NCBI GenBank assembly: GCA_008017315.1
Contig: SSHE01000045.1
Coordinates: forward strand, 1 to 40,772
Source: Acinetobacter sp.
GTDB taxonomy: Bacteria > Pseudomonadota > Gammaproteobacteria > Pseudomonadales > Moraxellaceae
DNA: 40,772 nucleotides
Direction of reading: 5' to 3'
Shown here: in pieces, positions 20,931-31,417 of the stretch
Layout: every line of letters begins with the position of its first letter
Numbering within the stretch: position 1 is the stretch's first letter
Program-made: the position numbers and the translations under genes
The notes under the pieces: model-generated
What the model was told of the DNA's origin: nothing
Database searches by the model: none
Seen by the model: only the letters and a program-made list of their open reading frames with translations

Positions 20931-21590
20931 ATGTTTCAGCAACTTCCAAACTGGATTCAACTTGGTGCTTTTTTACTGGCAATGAATGCAGGCTTGATTA
21001 ATACACTCGGTTTGATTACGGTGCTACATCAGTCGATTTCGCACATGACAGGCAATGTCAGCATGTTCGCCATCGCCTTGTCGCATCTGGACTATGGCAT
21101 GATGCTATATCTAGCACTGGTGCTGGTCTGCTTCATACTTGGTTCATTTTATAGTGGTTTTATTCTCGGTGATGGCAATTTAAAACTGGGGCGGCGTTAT
21201 GGTACACCTTTAACGCTGGTTAGCCTGTTTATGTTGTTATGCTGGTTGTTTCTGCCCTATTTCCCACGTTATGCACTGCTTTGGGCAGCCGCAGCAATGG
21301 GAGTACAAAATGCCATGGTCAGCCATTATCGTGGCACAATTATTCGTACCACACATTTATCAGGGGTACTTACCGATATTGGGCTCGCCTTTGGCTATAT
21401 CGCACGAGGACTCAAAGTTGATTCTCGTCGTTTGCTCCTGCATTTTCTGATTTTTTTCGGTTTTGTGGCAGGTGGAATCATGGCGACCATGTTGTCACAT
21501 TTTTTCGGAATTCATGCCTTTTTAGTGCCCATAACATTAACCACCCTCTTGAGTATTACCTATTGGTCTTTATACTTTAAGGCAGGTTAA
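20931..21590 (+). CDS. YoaK family (DUF1275) membrane protein
   Basis: NAGLINTLGLITVLHQSISHMTGNVSMFAIAL, QNAMVSHYRGTIIRTTHLSGVLTDIG. Confidence 0.88.
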   Translation: MFQQLPNWIQLGAFLLAMNAGLINTLGLITVLHQSISHMTGNVSMFAIALSHLDYGMMLYLALVLVCFILGSFYSGFILGDGNLKLGRRYGTPLTLVSLFMLLCWLFLPYFPRYALLWAAAAMGVQNAMVSHYRGTIIRTTHLSGVLTDIGLAFGYIARGLKVDSRRLLLHFLIFFGFVAGGIMATMLSHFFGIHAFLVPITLTTLLSITYWSLYFKAG

Positions 21591-21619
21591 ATTCTTATTT
21601 TTTTCAAGGAATCTATTGC

Positions 21620-22159
21620 ATGGTCAAAAATGCCTTACAGGCCCAGTTACTCAAAGCAGGGTTAGTCGATGCCAAGCAAGCAAAAAAAGCAGGCAAACAG
21701 GTACAACATGCCAAAAAAACTGGACAAGATCAGCATGCCGAGCTACAAGCAGAACTTGCCAAAGCACAGCAGGAAAAACAAACCAAAGACCAACAACTCA
21801 ATCAAGCCAAGCAACAGCAGCTTGAAGAAAAAACCTTAAAAGCCAATATTATCCAAATGATTAAACAGTATCGTATCGAGCAAACCTCTGGCGATATTGC
21901 TTACCAATTTATTGATGATAATAAAATTAAAAAACTCTATGTCAATCAGTCGATATACAATGCCATCGTGGCAGGTAGTCTGATGATTGCACGCTTAGAA
22001 CTGGATGCTTACGCCTTTATTCCACAAGCATTGGCAGAACGCATTGAACAAAAAATGCAAGGTTATATTATTGGTATGCAAAAACAACAGGATGACCAAA
22101 CGACGGATGAAGAAGATCCGTATGCGGCTTATGTTATTCCTGATGATTTGATGTGGTAA
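21620..22159 (+). CDS. DUF2058 family protein
   Basis: MVKNALQAQLLKAGLVDAKQAKKAGKQ; YAAYVIPDDLMW C-terminus. Confidence 0.88.
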   Translation: MVKNALQAQLLKAGLVDAKQAKKAGKQVQHAKKTGQDQHAELQAELAKAQQEKQTKDQQLNQAKQQQLEEKTLKANIIQMIKQYRIEQTSGDIAYQFIDDNKIKKLYVNQSIYNAIVAGSLMIARLELDAYAFIPQALAERIEQKMQGYIIGMQKQQDDQTTDEEDPYAAYVIPDDLMW

Positions 22160-22358
22160 TCACCACATCTTTTTCAGTATTGAGCTGCTTAAAGGTGTAA
22201 AAATTTAACAATTTTTGTCCAATCCATGACGATAAAAATGTGGAAAATTTATGCTGATCCAAAATATTGAAAAATAAGTATAATGATGTCAATTTTATCA
22301 TACAAATTTAGCCGATTTTGCTTTATCATTGGGCATTATTTTTTAGATACTGATACCT

Positions 22359-23393
22359 GTGGATACACTGACTCTCCTACGCCCAGATGATTGGCATACC
22401 CATCTTCGTGATGGGGAAGCACTGAAACGCACCGTTCCAGATATGGCAAAACAATTCCATCGTGCGATTTGTATGCCCAATCTCGTACCGCCTGTCAAAA
22501 CTGTCGCCGAAGCAGAGCATTATCGTGAACGTATTTTGGCACATGTTCCAGAGGGTATGACGTTTGACCCACGCATGGTATTGTATTTTACCGACCAAAC
22601 TCCTGCCGATGAAATCTTAAAAATTAAACAATCGGATACCGTCGATGCCATCAAGCTTTATCCAGCAGGTGCAACCACCAATTCAGATAATGGTGTCAGT
22701 GATATTCGTAAAGTCTATCATGTCATTGAGCAGCTTGAAGAACATCAAGTACCGTTACTTTTACATGGCGAAGTGACCCATCATCATGTGGATATTTTTG
22801 ACCGTGAAAAGCGTTTTATTGATGACATCCTTGTTCCTTTATTACGCCAATTTCCACAGTTAAAGCTTGTACTTGAGCACATCACCACAGCCGATGCAGC
22901 CAATTTCGTACTGGAACAAGGGCGTAATGTTGCAGCAACCATTACCCCACAGCATTTATTATTTAATCGTAATGACATGCTGGTCGGTGGAGTGAAACCA
23001 CATTTCTATTGTTTGCCCATTTTAAAACGCCAATCACATCAGACCACTTTGCTCGAAGTTGCGACCAGTGGTAACCCACAATTTTTCCTCGGAACAGACT
23101 CTGCACCACATGCACAAAGTAAAAAGGAAAATGCGTGTGGTTGTGCAGGTTGTTATAGTGCACCCTATGCGATTGAACTCTATGCTCAAGCCTTTGAAAA
23201 TATGGGAAAACTAGATAGACTAGAAGGTTTTGCCAGCCATTTTGGTGCAGATTTCTATGGTTTAGCTCGAAATACCGAAACCATTACACTGGTTCGTCAG
23301 GAACAAAAAATTGCTGAACGCCTCAGTTATCTGCCTAATGATGACATCATTCCGTTATATGCAGGACAAAGCATCAATTGGAGTTTGCAATGA
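22359..23393 (+). CDS. pyrC: Dihydroorotase
   Basis: [88 protein letters not shown] start. Confidence 0.97.
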   Translation: MDTLTLLRPDDWHTHLRDGEALKRTVPDMAKQFHRAICMPNLVPPVKTVAEAEHYRERILAHVPEGMTFDPRMVLYFTDQTPADEILKIKQSDTVDAIKLYPAGATTNSDNGVSDIRKVYHVIEQLEEHQVPLLLHGEVTHHHVDIFDREKRFIDDILVPLLRQFPQLKLVLEHITTADAANFVLEQGRNVAATITPQHLLFNRNDMLVGGVKPHFYCLPILKRQSHQTTLLEVATSGNPQFFLGTDSAPHAQSKKENACGCAGCYSAPYAIELYAQAFENMGKLDRLEGFASHFGADFYGLARNTETITLVRQEQKIAERLSYLPNDDIIPLYAGQSINWSLQ

Positions 23394-24031
23394 CTGAACA
23401 AGCATTGCCGACACTACCTGTTCTTGCACAGCGTTTTCGTGGTTTTTTACCTGTTGTGGTCGATGTTGAAACCGCAGGGTTTAATGCCAAGACCGATGCC
23501 CTATTAGAAATTGCTTGTATTCCCATTGTTTATGATGAGAATGGCAAATTTACTCAAGGCGAGGCTTATCATGCTCATATCAATCCATTCGAAGGGGCAA
23601 ATCTAGATCGTCGTTCGCTGGATTTTACAGGAATTGATCCGTTTAATCCCATGCGTATGGCAATGGCAGAAAATGAAAAAGATGCGTTACGACGGATTTT
23701 TAAATCGTTAAATGAAGTACGTAAAGCCCAACATTGTACGCATTGCGTATTGGTCGGGCACAATGCACATTTTGATTTAGGTTTTTTACAGGCCGCAATT
23801 GACCGTACCAGCAGCAAAAATCAAAATCCTTTTCATAGTTTTTCAGTCTTTGATACCGTGACTTTAAGTGCAGTGACCTTTGGTCAGACAGTATTGGCAA
23901 AAGCCTGCTTACAGGCGGGTATTGCGTTTGATGGTCGAGAAGCACACTCTGCCCTGTATGATACGCAAAAAACTGCCGAATTATTTTGTCATATCCTCAA
24001 TCACTGTACAGCGTACTTTCCTGCCACATAA
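23390..24031 (+). CDS. rnt: Ribonuclease T
   Basis: [66 protein letters not shown] overlaps pyrC stop (ATGA). Confidence 0.95.
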   Translation: MTEQALPTLPVLAQRFRGFLPVVVDVETAGFNAKTDALLEIACIPIVYDENGKFTQGEAYHAHINPFEGANLDRRSLDFTGIDPFNPMRMAMAENEKDALRRIFKSLNEVRKAQHCTHCVLVGHNAHFDLGFLQAAIDRTSSKNQNPFHSFSVFDTVTLSAVTFGQTVLAKACLQAGIAFDGREAHSALYDTQKTAELFCHILNHCTAYFPAT

Positions 24032-24142
24032 ACTTTTGTTTGTTCAGAAGCACAATACATCCTTTGTTTTCCTCTAAGTATTTGACTATACGCAAGGAAG
24101 ACAAAGGATTTCACCCAAAATTGGCTGTATTGCATACAAAGT

Positions 24143-24646
24143 TTAGAGATGTTTTTTTAACTCATCTTCAACGATTGCAATTTCAAGCATACTAAACTTG
24201 CGAATTTCACCTTCTGCATGTTTTTCCAGCATACCCCCAATTAAAGGTACTTTGACTTTTACCGTCCAATTTAACTGAATTTCAATTTTTTCCGCATCAC
24301 CTGTTACACGGCGTTCGCCTGTGGCAACCAATGGTAAATTTGCACCAAGTTCCACAGTTGAAGTCAAAGCTTTAAGATTGGTCACATCAGCACGTTTTAA
24401 ACGAAAGGCATTTTTAAGTAGTTTTTTTGCTACATCAGGAATATTCACATCCAAGTTATATTCACGACGTAAAGTGTAAATGTCATCGGTAATTTGCGAT
24501 TCCAGAATTTCCAAATTTTCCCCCGGAATACGTCTGCATACCGCTTCATGTAAGGAAGTATCTTGAGCAAGCTCTGCAAATCTATCAATCGAAACACCAT
24601 GAATCGTTGCATTGACTGTAAATTGATGTGCCATAAAAATGTCCAT
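24143..24646 (-). CDS. DUF2505 domain-containing protein (START-like)
   Basis: HQFTVNATIHGVSIDRFAELAQDTSLHEAVCRRIPGENLEILES...; GGMLEKHAEGEIRKF. Confidence 0.72.
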   Translation of the reverse strand: MDIFMAHQFTVNATIHGVSIDRFAELAQDTSLHEAVCRRIPGENLEILESQITDDIYTLRREYNLDVNIPDVAKKLLKNAFRLKRADVTNLKALTSTVELGANLPLVATGERRVTGDAEKIEIQLNWTVKVKVPLIGGMLEKHAEGEIRKFSMLEIAIVEDELKKHL

Positions 24647-24830
24647 TTCACTTTTGATTAAAATTAAAAATCCAGTTCAATTGGATTAAAACTGGGAAAA
24701 TTATAACATTTTTTGGCACTGTACCAAGTTTTACTCAAATATTTTGCTGACTGGTGTGTCTAACTTTATCAGGTCAAATTTAAAAAATAGTATATTTTCG
24801 ACTAAGCCTATGTTATAAATCATCAAAGTT

Positions 24831-24836
24831 TATAAT
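24831..24836 (+). promoter_or_regulatory. Putative -10 box (TATAAT) of the EamA leader transcript
   Basis: Consensus TATAAT 13 nt upstream of the small leader ORF; no convincing -35 seen. Confidence 0.4.
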
Positions 24837-24848
24837 CGTTATATTTCT

Positions 24849-24983
24849 ATGTCTGTATTGCACTGGTTTCTACATCGTATTGCCAGCTTGTCTCACCATG
24901 TGAAGCGAGCCGCTTGGCGACGTGTCCGTATTTTACGGTTTGAAGCGACCAGCAGGTACACGACAAGATTTATGTCAGCATAA
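24849..24983 (+). CDS. Putative 44-aa Arg-rich leader peptide (below the ORF-track length cutoff)
   Basis: ATG..TAA: MSVLHWFLHRIASLSHHVKRAAWRRVRILRFEATSRYTTRFMSA; sits between a TATAAT and an attenuator-like hairpin; no clear Shine-Dalgarno. Confidence 0.35.
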   Translation: MSVLHWFLHRIASLSHHVKRAAWRRVRILRFEATSRYTTRFMSA

Positions 24984-25030
24984 TCCGTCAAATTTTCCAT
25001 CTAGGTCGCTTTAAAACAGCGACCTTTTTT
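24887..25030 (+). promoter_or_regulatory. Candidate attenuator / structured cis-regulatory RNA upstream of EamA gene
   Basis: Nested helices CTTGT(24887)/ACAAG(24967), CGTGT(24921-24925)/ACACG(24958-24962), hairpins TCAC-CAT-GTGA and CCGTA-TTT-TACGG; AAGCGACC (24943-24950) perfectly complementary to the terminator 5' arm GGTCGCTT (25004-25011). Confidence 0.6.
25003..25030 (+). terminator. Intrinsic terminator in the 5' leader of the EamA transporter gene
   Basis: AGGTCGCT-TTAAAAC-AGCGACCT followed by TTTTT, 35 bp upstream of the CDS start. Confidence 0.85.
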
Positions 25031-25064
25031 ATTTGCCATTATTTTATCTCAAGGATTTTTTCCC

Positions 25065-26015
25065 ATGAAGCAGCCTTCCTTACCACAGGAGCATACACCA
25101 ATGCCACAGTACCAACCGACTGTAACGTCCTCTGCCCGTTCCCTGCGTTTTGTTACAGTCGGTCAATTTATTGCAGTGGTCATGATTTGGTCACTCACAC
25201 CTCTGGCCGCCGTCTGGACAGTTGCCGAGCTGCATTGGGCATGGGGTTTATTTATCCGTTTTAGTTTGGCAATTCCGATTGCTTTACTCTGTATGCTGTA
25301 TTTTCGCCTAAGCTTTCACTATGATATAAAATCTATGTTAAGTTACTGTGCTGGAGCGATTGGTTTATTTGGCTCAATGACTTTTTGTTATATTGGTGCA
25401 ACCGAAGTACCGTCTGCGATTATTTCAATTATTTATGGGATTTCCCCGATTTTATCAGGTTTGATGAGTACATTTATTCTTGGTAAAGACCGTTTTCACT
25501 GGATACAATGGTTAGGTTTAGGTCTAGCTTTATTGGGGATGTGCCTAGCGATTGGATTGGGTTCAAGTGAAATACAGATGAGCAATTTTGGCATTATGTG
25601 TGAAATCATTGCCATGGTTTTATATGTCATTTCCACATTTGCTGTAGGTATGGTTGGGGCGAATATTCATCCGATTACTCAGACTGCAGGTTCAACTATT
25701 GTGTCATGGTTGGGTTATTTATGTTTGTTGCCAATTTTTTGGGCATATTTACCTCATCAGTTACCCAATATACATACCAGTCTGGCTGTTTTATATAGTG
25801 CGTTCTTCTCTTCGGTACTGGCGATGATTTTTTATTATGCTTTGATTAAAAAATTAAAGCCAACCACGGTGTTACTCATCACCATTATGACACCTGTTTT
25901 AGCAACCCTTTGGGGGACGTGGTTGAATCAGGAACATTTAAGCTCTCATCTATTATTAGGTTTGATTTTATTGTGTTCAGGATTGTTTTTATATACTCAT
26001 TATCGTCGTGGATAA
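25065..26015 (+). CDS. EamA/DMT family transporter
   Basis: Ten-TM-like hydrophobic pattern; VMIWSLTPLAAVWTVAE; CYIGATEVPSAIISIIYGISPILSGLMSTFILGKDRFHWIQWLGLGLALLGMCLAIG. Confidence 0.88.
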   Translation: MKQPSLPQEHTPMPQYQPTVTSSARSLRFVTVGQFIAVVMIWSLTPLAAVWTVAELHWAWGLFIRFSLAIPIALLCMLYFRLSFHYDIKSMLSYCAGAIGLFGSMTFCYIGATEVPSAIISIIYGISPILSGLMSTFILGKDRFHWIQWLGLGLALLGMCLAIGLGSSEIQMSNFGIMCEIIAMVLYVISTFAVGMVGANIHPITQTAGSTIVSWLGYLCLLPIFWAYLPHQLPNIHTSLAVLYSAFFSSVLAMIFYYALIKKLKPTTVLLITIMTPVLATLWGTWLNQEHLSSHLLLGLILLCSGLFLYTHYRRG

Positions 26016-26187
26016 TCTTATCCTATCATCATCATGCAATTTTATATACTCGATTGCATGATGATAAGAATAAATGATTTATCATCCATTTAGTGATGAT
26101 TTTTAGCACAATCCCAACAATTTCATTTTCTATTTTTCGTACAAATCCAGTAAGATAAAACTTAAATTTGCATAGGACAACAACAAT

Positions 26188-27621
26188 ATGTATCCCAATA
26201 CACAGCTTTATATCAATGCACAGTGGGTTGATGCAATAGATAAAAGTACACTAGCAGTCATCAATCCTGCCGATGAAACACAAATCGGCACAGTTGCCAA
26301 AGCGAGTATTGCCGATTTAGACCTTGCCCTACAGGCAGCCGAACATGGTTTTGCAACATGGAAAAATACCCCAGCACAACAGCGTAGTAAATTGATGCGT
26401 AAAGCCGCACAAATTTTACGAGAACGTAGCGATAACATCGCTCACATCATGACTTTAGAACAAGGTAAACCACTTGCCCAAGCAAAAGTAGAAACCCTTG
26501 CCGCTGCAGATACGATTGACTGGTTTGCAGGCGAAACTTTACGTGCTTATGGTCGAATCGTGCCACCTCGTGCGATGGATGTACAATCTATGGTGATTAA
26601 ATCACCTGTAGGTATCGTCGCTGCATTTACGCCGTGGAATTTTCCGATTAATCAGGTGGTACGCAAACTTTCGGCAGCTTTAGCCGCAGGTTGTGCCATT
26701 ATTATCAAAGCACCAGAAGAAACACCAGCATCACCTGCCCAATTGATTCAAGCCTTTCATGATGCTGGGATTCCTCAGGGTGTGATTAATCTGGTATATG
26801 GCATACCTGCACAAATTTCCGAATATCTCATTGCTCACCCAAGCATCAAAAAGATTTCCTTTACAGGTTCAACACCAGTGGGTAAACAGCTTGCCAGTCT
26901 GGCAGGTTTGCACATGAAAAAAGTCACGATGGAATTGGGGGGACATGCCCCTGTACTGATTTTTAACGATGCCGATTTAGACCTTGCCGTCAAGGAAATG
27001 GTGGCAGCCAAATTCCGTAATGCAGGACAGGTGTGTATTGCACCCACACGCTTTATCATCCAGCGTGACGTATATGATATCTTTATTGAAAAACTGATTG
27101 CCCAAGTCAGCCAGCTAAAAGTCGGCAATGGCTTGGATGAAGCAACCGATGTCGGCCCAATGATTCATACCCGAGGTTTGAGCAATATCCAACGTTTGAT
27201 TGCTGATGCACTGGATCAAGGTGCAACACTGTGTTTGGGTGGCAAAGCCCTGACAGGCAAAGGTTACTTTATGCAGCCAACCATTTTAAAAGATGTGCCA
27301 CTCGATGCAAAATGTATGCACAGCGAACCCTTTGCACCACTCATTCTGTGTGTACCTTTTGACCACTATCAAGATGCAATCGTCGAAGCCAATCGTTTAC
27401 CCTTTGGTCTAGCGGCTTATGCCTATTCAGCCAGTAATCGCACTTGTATGGCATTAGGGCGAGATATTCAGGCAGGAATGCTGACCATCAACCATAATGG
27501 TTTGAGTGTTCCAGAGTTACCTTTTGGTGGAATCAATGATTCTGGTTATGGCTCAGAAGGTGGCTCAGAAGCCATAGAAGCCTATCTCAATACACGACTG
27601 GTCACGGTTGCAGGACGATAA
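26188..27621 (+). CDS. NAD(P)-dependent aldehyde dehydrogenase, succinate-semialdehyde dehydrogenase type
   Basis: AAFTPWNFPINQVVRKLSAALAAGCAIIIKAPEETP, SFTGSTPVGKQLA, TMELGGHAPVLIFNDADLD, FRNAGQVCIAPTRF. Confidence 0.92.
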   Translation: MYPNTQLYINAQWVDAIDKSTLAVINPADETQIGTVAKASIADLDLALQAAEHGFATWKNTPAQQRSKLMRKAAQILRERSDNIAHIMTLEQGKPLAQAKVETLAAADTIDWFAGETLRAYGRIVPPRAMDVQSMVIKSPVGIVAAFTPWNFPINQVVRKLSAALAAGCAIIIKAPEETPASPAQLIQAFHDAGIPQGVINLVYGIPAQISEYLIAHPSIKKISFTGSTPVGKQLASLAGLHMKKVTMELGGHAPVLIFNDADLDLAVKEMVAAKFRNAGQVCIAPTRFIIQRDVYDIFIEKLIAQVSQLKVGNGLDEATDVGPMIHTRGLSNIQRLIADALDQGATLCLGGKALTGKGYFMQPTILKDVPLDAKCMHSEPFAPLILCVPFDHYQDAIVEANRLPFGLAAYAYSASNRTCMALGRDIQAGMLTINHNGLSVPELPFGGINDSGYGSEGGSEAIEAYLNTRLVTVAGR

Positions 27622-27624
27622 GTA

Positions 27625-27828
27625 ATGAACGTCGCACAATTCATGCTGGGTGTTGTGTTTAGTGCGATTGGATTCGGTTATTTTCTCTATGCTAAAAAAC
27701 AGAAAATGTCCGTACCCTTCATTTGCGGTATTGTGCTGATGTTGTTGAGTTATTTTATTGATAATACGGTTATTTTGACTATCATAGGGCTTGCTGTGTC
27801 AGCCATGCCCTATTTTTTGCGTTTTTAA
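27625..27828 (+). CDS. Small two-helix membrane protein
   Basis: 67 aa, hydrophobic, ATG 3 nt after the preceding stop codon. Confidence 0.65.
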   Translation: MNVAQFMLGVVFSAIGFGYFLYAKKQKMSVPFICGIVLMLLSYFIDNTVILTIIGLAVSAMPYFLRF

Positions 27829-27845
27829 ACTCAACCCACACACAC

Positions 27846-28241
27846 TTATGATTTACATTCCGCAGCTGTGCCTTTCAGTTCCTGAGCCGCTTCGTAATTT
27901 TCACTACTTTCCATCATGTCTTGAATTGCAGCTGCATCCACACTCGCATCTTCCAATACAATTTTAGCCTGTGCAAGATCACTCTTCATGAGCTTGGCAA
28001 ATTGAGTTTCCGCAGCAACTGCTTCGCAAACATACTTATTATAATTCGCCGTTTCCACATCGGTTAATGTTCTCGCCAAACGAATTTCATTGAGTGCATC
28101 AATCTTGCTATATGCAGCCGATTGTACCGCTGAAATACTTTGTTTTTGCTGCCAAAATTCAGGTGTTACCCCTTTTGGTGCTGCATTTGCATAAACCAAA
28201 GTACAGCAAAATACACTTGATAATATCAACAATTTTTTCAT
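27846..28241 (-). CDS. Secreted hypothetical protein
   Basis: Signal peptide MKKLLILSSVFCCTLVYANA; start at 28241 with good SD-like GGGGAATATTC upstream. Confidence 0.65.
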   Translation of the reverse strand: MKKLLILSSVFCCTLVYANAAPKGVTPEFWQQKQSISAVQSAAYSKIDALNEIRLARTLTDVETANYNKYVCEAVAAETQFAKLMKSDLAQAKIVLEDASVDAAAIQDMMESSENYEAAQELKGTAAECKS

Positions 28242-28447
28242 TCGAATATTCCCCAAATAGACATTAAATCAGTCACATATTGATAGAGCCACTGACTATT
28301 GTCAAGTTTAGAAAAATTCTCTTACAGCTTGATGATGATTAAGGCAGTCACATCACAGAACGGCATGAATATGCAGGATAATATCACGTTTTGTACATTT
28401 TAAAGATTTGCTGTTTTCCTGTTATGATGACCCACACAGGTTTTTAG

Positions 28448-28996
28448 GTGTATTCACTGATGATGTTTGCTCTCTTTAATAAAATTGTTGGTATTGTGGT
28501 TTTGGGTTTGATGATGACGGGCTGTGCCAGTTTAAAATATGGTTCAATGGAAAAACGCTCAGACAAGCTCGCAAAAGGCTTACAGCAAAGTTTCGCTGTC
28601 CCAGCGACCACAGCAAATCGTTTATCACCGATGATTATCCAAAATGCAGATCGCTACGATGTTGCCCCCGAATTGATTTCTGCCATCATTAGACAAGAAT
28701 CCAATTTTAAAAGCACAGCACGCTCACCTACTGGTGCAGTTGGCTTGGGGCAAATTATTCCATCGTATTGGCGTAAAGCTTGCCCTGGCAATCTATATGA
28801 TGAATTGACCAATATCCAGTGTAGTAGTCATATTCTATCTTCTTATTATCAACAAGCAGGCAGCTGGAAAAAAGCTATTGGCTATTATAATGTTGGCCCT
28901 ACGGGTTATGAATCAAGCTTTTGGACACGCTGGAAAGTTCGGAAATATATTCAATCTGTCAAAAAACATCAAAAAACCTTAAAACAAAACTTATAA
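28448..28996 (+). CDS. Lipoprotein lytic transglycosylase (SLT domain)
   Basis: Lipobox LMMTGC; PELISAIIRQESNFKSTARSPTGAVGLGQIIPSYW; AIGYYNVGPTGY. Confidence 0.88.
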   Translation: MYSLMMFALFNKIVGIVVLGLMMTGCASLKYGSMEKRSDKLAKGLQQSFAVPATTANRLSPMIIQNADRYDVAPELISAIIRQESNFKSTARSPTGAVGLGQIIPSYWRKACPGNLYDELTNIQCSSHILSSYYQQAGSWKKAIGYYNVGPTGYESSFWTRWKVRKYIQSVKKHQKTLKQNL

Positions 28997-29012
28997 TTGT
29001 ATGCACACAAAA

Positions 29013-29043
29013 AATCAGCCCTTAATCATGTCAAGGGCTGATT
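29013..29043. terminator. Terminator-like hairpin between convergent genes
   Basis: AATCAGCCCTT-AATCATGTC-AAGGGCTGATT. Confidence 0.75.
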
Positions 29044-29066
29044 CCGATTATACATTGCAGATTAAA

Positions 29067-31229
29067 TTAATCGCCCTGATAACCTTTCAGTTTTAAACGT
29101 GCAGCATGTAACAATGGTTCGGTATAACCCGATGGTTGCTCAGCACCTTTGAAGATCAAATCTGCCGCCGCTTGGAATGCAATACCGTCAAAGTTTGGTG
29201 CCATTGGCGTATAAAGTGAATCGTTGGCATTTTGCTGATCAACAATCACCGCCATACGCTTCAACACTTCTTCAACTTGCTCTTTGCTTACAATACCGTG
29301 ACGTAACCAGTTTGCCACGTGTTGAGAAGAAATACGCAATGTTGCACGGTCTTCCATCAAGCCGACGTTATTGATGTCTGGAACTTTAGAACAACCTACA
29401 CCCAAGTCCACCCAACGTACCACATAACCCAAGATACCTTGACAGTTATTTTCAAGTTCGTTATTGATTTCTTCCGCAGTCCAGTTGGTTTCTGGTGCAA
29501 ATGGTGGCGTTAATAAATCATCTAAAGACAGCATGTCTTCAGCTTTAAGCTGATCCTGACGTGCTTTTACATTGATTTGATGATAGTGCATGGCATGTAA
29601 TGCCGCACCTGTTGGCGATGGCACCCATGCACAAGATGCACCTGCATTTGGATGTGCAGCTTTGGTTGCCAGCATGTCTTTCATGCTATCAGGTTTTGGC
29701 CACATGCCTTTACCGATTTGTGCCTTGCCCTGTAAACCACACGCCAAACCAATCGCTACGTTACGGTTTTCATAAGCTGCAATCCATTTCTGGGCTTTCA
29801 CAGCTTCTTTACGTACCATTGGTGCAGCTTCCATAGAGGTATGGATTTCATCACCCGTACGATCCATGAAGCCTGTGTTAATAAAAATGGTACGATCTTT
29901 TGCTGCAGCGATACAATTTTTCAAGTTTACGGAAGTACGACGTTCTTCATCCATAATGCCGATTTTCAAACTTTTCGCTGGCAAGCCAATCGCCTGTTCC
30001 GCACGTTCAAACAATTCAACCGCAAATGCTACTTCTTCTGGGCCGTGCATTTTTGGTTTTACGATATACATTGAGCCTTTACGAGAGTTTTTGTTCTCAT
30101 TCTGACCACGAATATCAACAGCTGTTAATAATGGTGTCACCAAAGCATCCATGATGCCTTCAAAAATTTCTTCACCTTCAACAAGGATTGCAGGATTGGT
30201 CATCAAGTGACCCACGTTACGAAGAAGCATCAATGAACGACCATGTAATGTCGTCGTGCCACCAATCAGGTTTTTGATGGTACGGTCTTTATTTAATGCA
30301 CGCGTAATGGTTTTACCATTTTTTTCGATAGACTCTTGCAAATCACCTTTCATTAAGCCTAACCAGTTACGGTAGCCTTCGACTTTTTCTTCTGCATCCA
30401 CAGCTGCAACAGAATCTTCCAAGTCCTGAATAGTGGTCACTGCGGCTTCAAGGCACAGGTCTTTTACGCCTGCTGTATCAGTTTGACCAATTGGGCTATT
30501 GGCATCAATTTCAATAATCACGTGCAAACCATGATTTAATAATACAACTTCAGTTGGATTGGCTTCATCACCATTAAAACCAACAAATTGTGCTTCATGT
30601 ACCAAAGTGGTCGTTGAACCATCTTGCAACGTCACCGCTAAACCATTATTTTCCACTGCATATTTGACCGCATCAGCATGTGAACCTTGTGCCAATGGGA
30701 AAGTTTCATTTAAGAAATTTTTGGCAAATGCAATGACTTTTGCACCACGAACAGGATTATAGCCCTTGCCTTTTTCTGCACCTTCATCTTCTGAAATGAC
30801 ATCTGTGCCATAAAGTGCATCGTATAAAGAACCCCAACGTGCATTGGCAGCATTTAAGCAATAACGAGCATTACGCACAGGTACAACCAACTGAGCCCCT
30901 GCTAACAATGCGATTTCTTCATCAACATTTTCTGTTGTCACTGAAAAATCTGCAACTTCTGGTACTAAGTAACCAATTTCAGTTAAAAACGCTTTATACG
31001 CTTCAAGCTCAAAACTATTGTTGCGATGCCATTCATCAATTTTGGCTTGTAATTCATCACGCTTTGCCAACAATATTTTATTTTTTGGCGTTAAATCGAC
31101 AACGACTTGCTCAAAATTTTTCCAATATGTTGCACTATCAATACCCGCTACAGGTAATGCTTCGTTTTCGATAAAATCATAAAGCTCTTTGGCAATTGCA
31201 AGTTTGCCTTGTTGAATACGTTCAGTCAT
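29067..31229 (-). CDS. glcB: Malate synthase G
   Basis: 720 aa; [77 protein letters not shown]. Confidence 0.97.
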   Translation of the reverse strand: MTERIQQGKLAIAKELYDFIENEALPVAGIDSATYWKNFEQVVVDLTPKNKILLAKRDELQAKIDEWHRNNSFELEAYKAFLTEIGYLVPEVADFSVTTENVDEEIALLAGAQLVVPVRNARYCLNAANARWGSLYDALYGTDVISEDEGAEKGKGYNPVRGAKVIAFAKNFLNETFPLAQGSHADAVKYAVENNGLAVTLQDGSTTTLVHEAQFVGFNGDEANPTEVVLLNHGLHVIIEIDANSPIGQTDTAGVKDLCLEAAVTTIQDLEDSVAAVDAEEKVEGYRNWLGLMKGDLQESIEKNGKTITRALNKDRTIKNLIGGTTTLHGRSLMLLRNVGHLMTNPAILVEGEEIFEGIMDALVTPLLTAVDIRGQNENKNSRKGSMYIVKPKMHGPEEVAFAVELFERAEQAIGLPAKSLKIGIMDEERRTSVNLKNCIAAAKDRTIFINTGFMDRTGDEIHTSMEAAPMVRKEAVKAQKWIAAYENRNVAIGLACGLQGKAQIGKGMWPKPDSMKDMLATKAAHPNAGASCAWVPSPTGAALHAMHYHQINVKARQDQLKAEDMLSLDDLLTPPFAPETNWTAEEINNELENNCQGILGYVVRWVDLGVGCSKVPDINNVGLMEDRATLRISSQHVANWLRHGIVSKEQVEEVLKRMAVIVDQQNANDSLYTPMAPNFDGIAFQAAADLIFKGAEQPSGYTEPLLHAARLKLKGYQGD

Positions 31230-31417
31230 TGTACTTCCTAACTTTGAGCGACTTGAGTAGAGTGTTAGTAGTGTAATGATAAATTTTCATCTGTACACTG
31301 CTATTCCATCTCAAAATAATAAACATGTTACACAAAAATAATAGTATTTTTTGCAACGTGACTAAAAATTAAGTGTCTATAAATATTTCAAGCATAAAAT
31401 ATCCACAAACACAGCAC

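Noticed and set aside
29177-31174. Many + strand ORFs of 60-119 aa
   Set aside because: All antisense to malate synthase G; low-complexity or implausible proteins, no family motifs.
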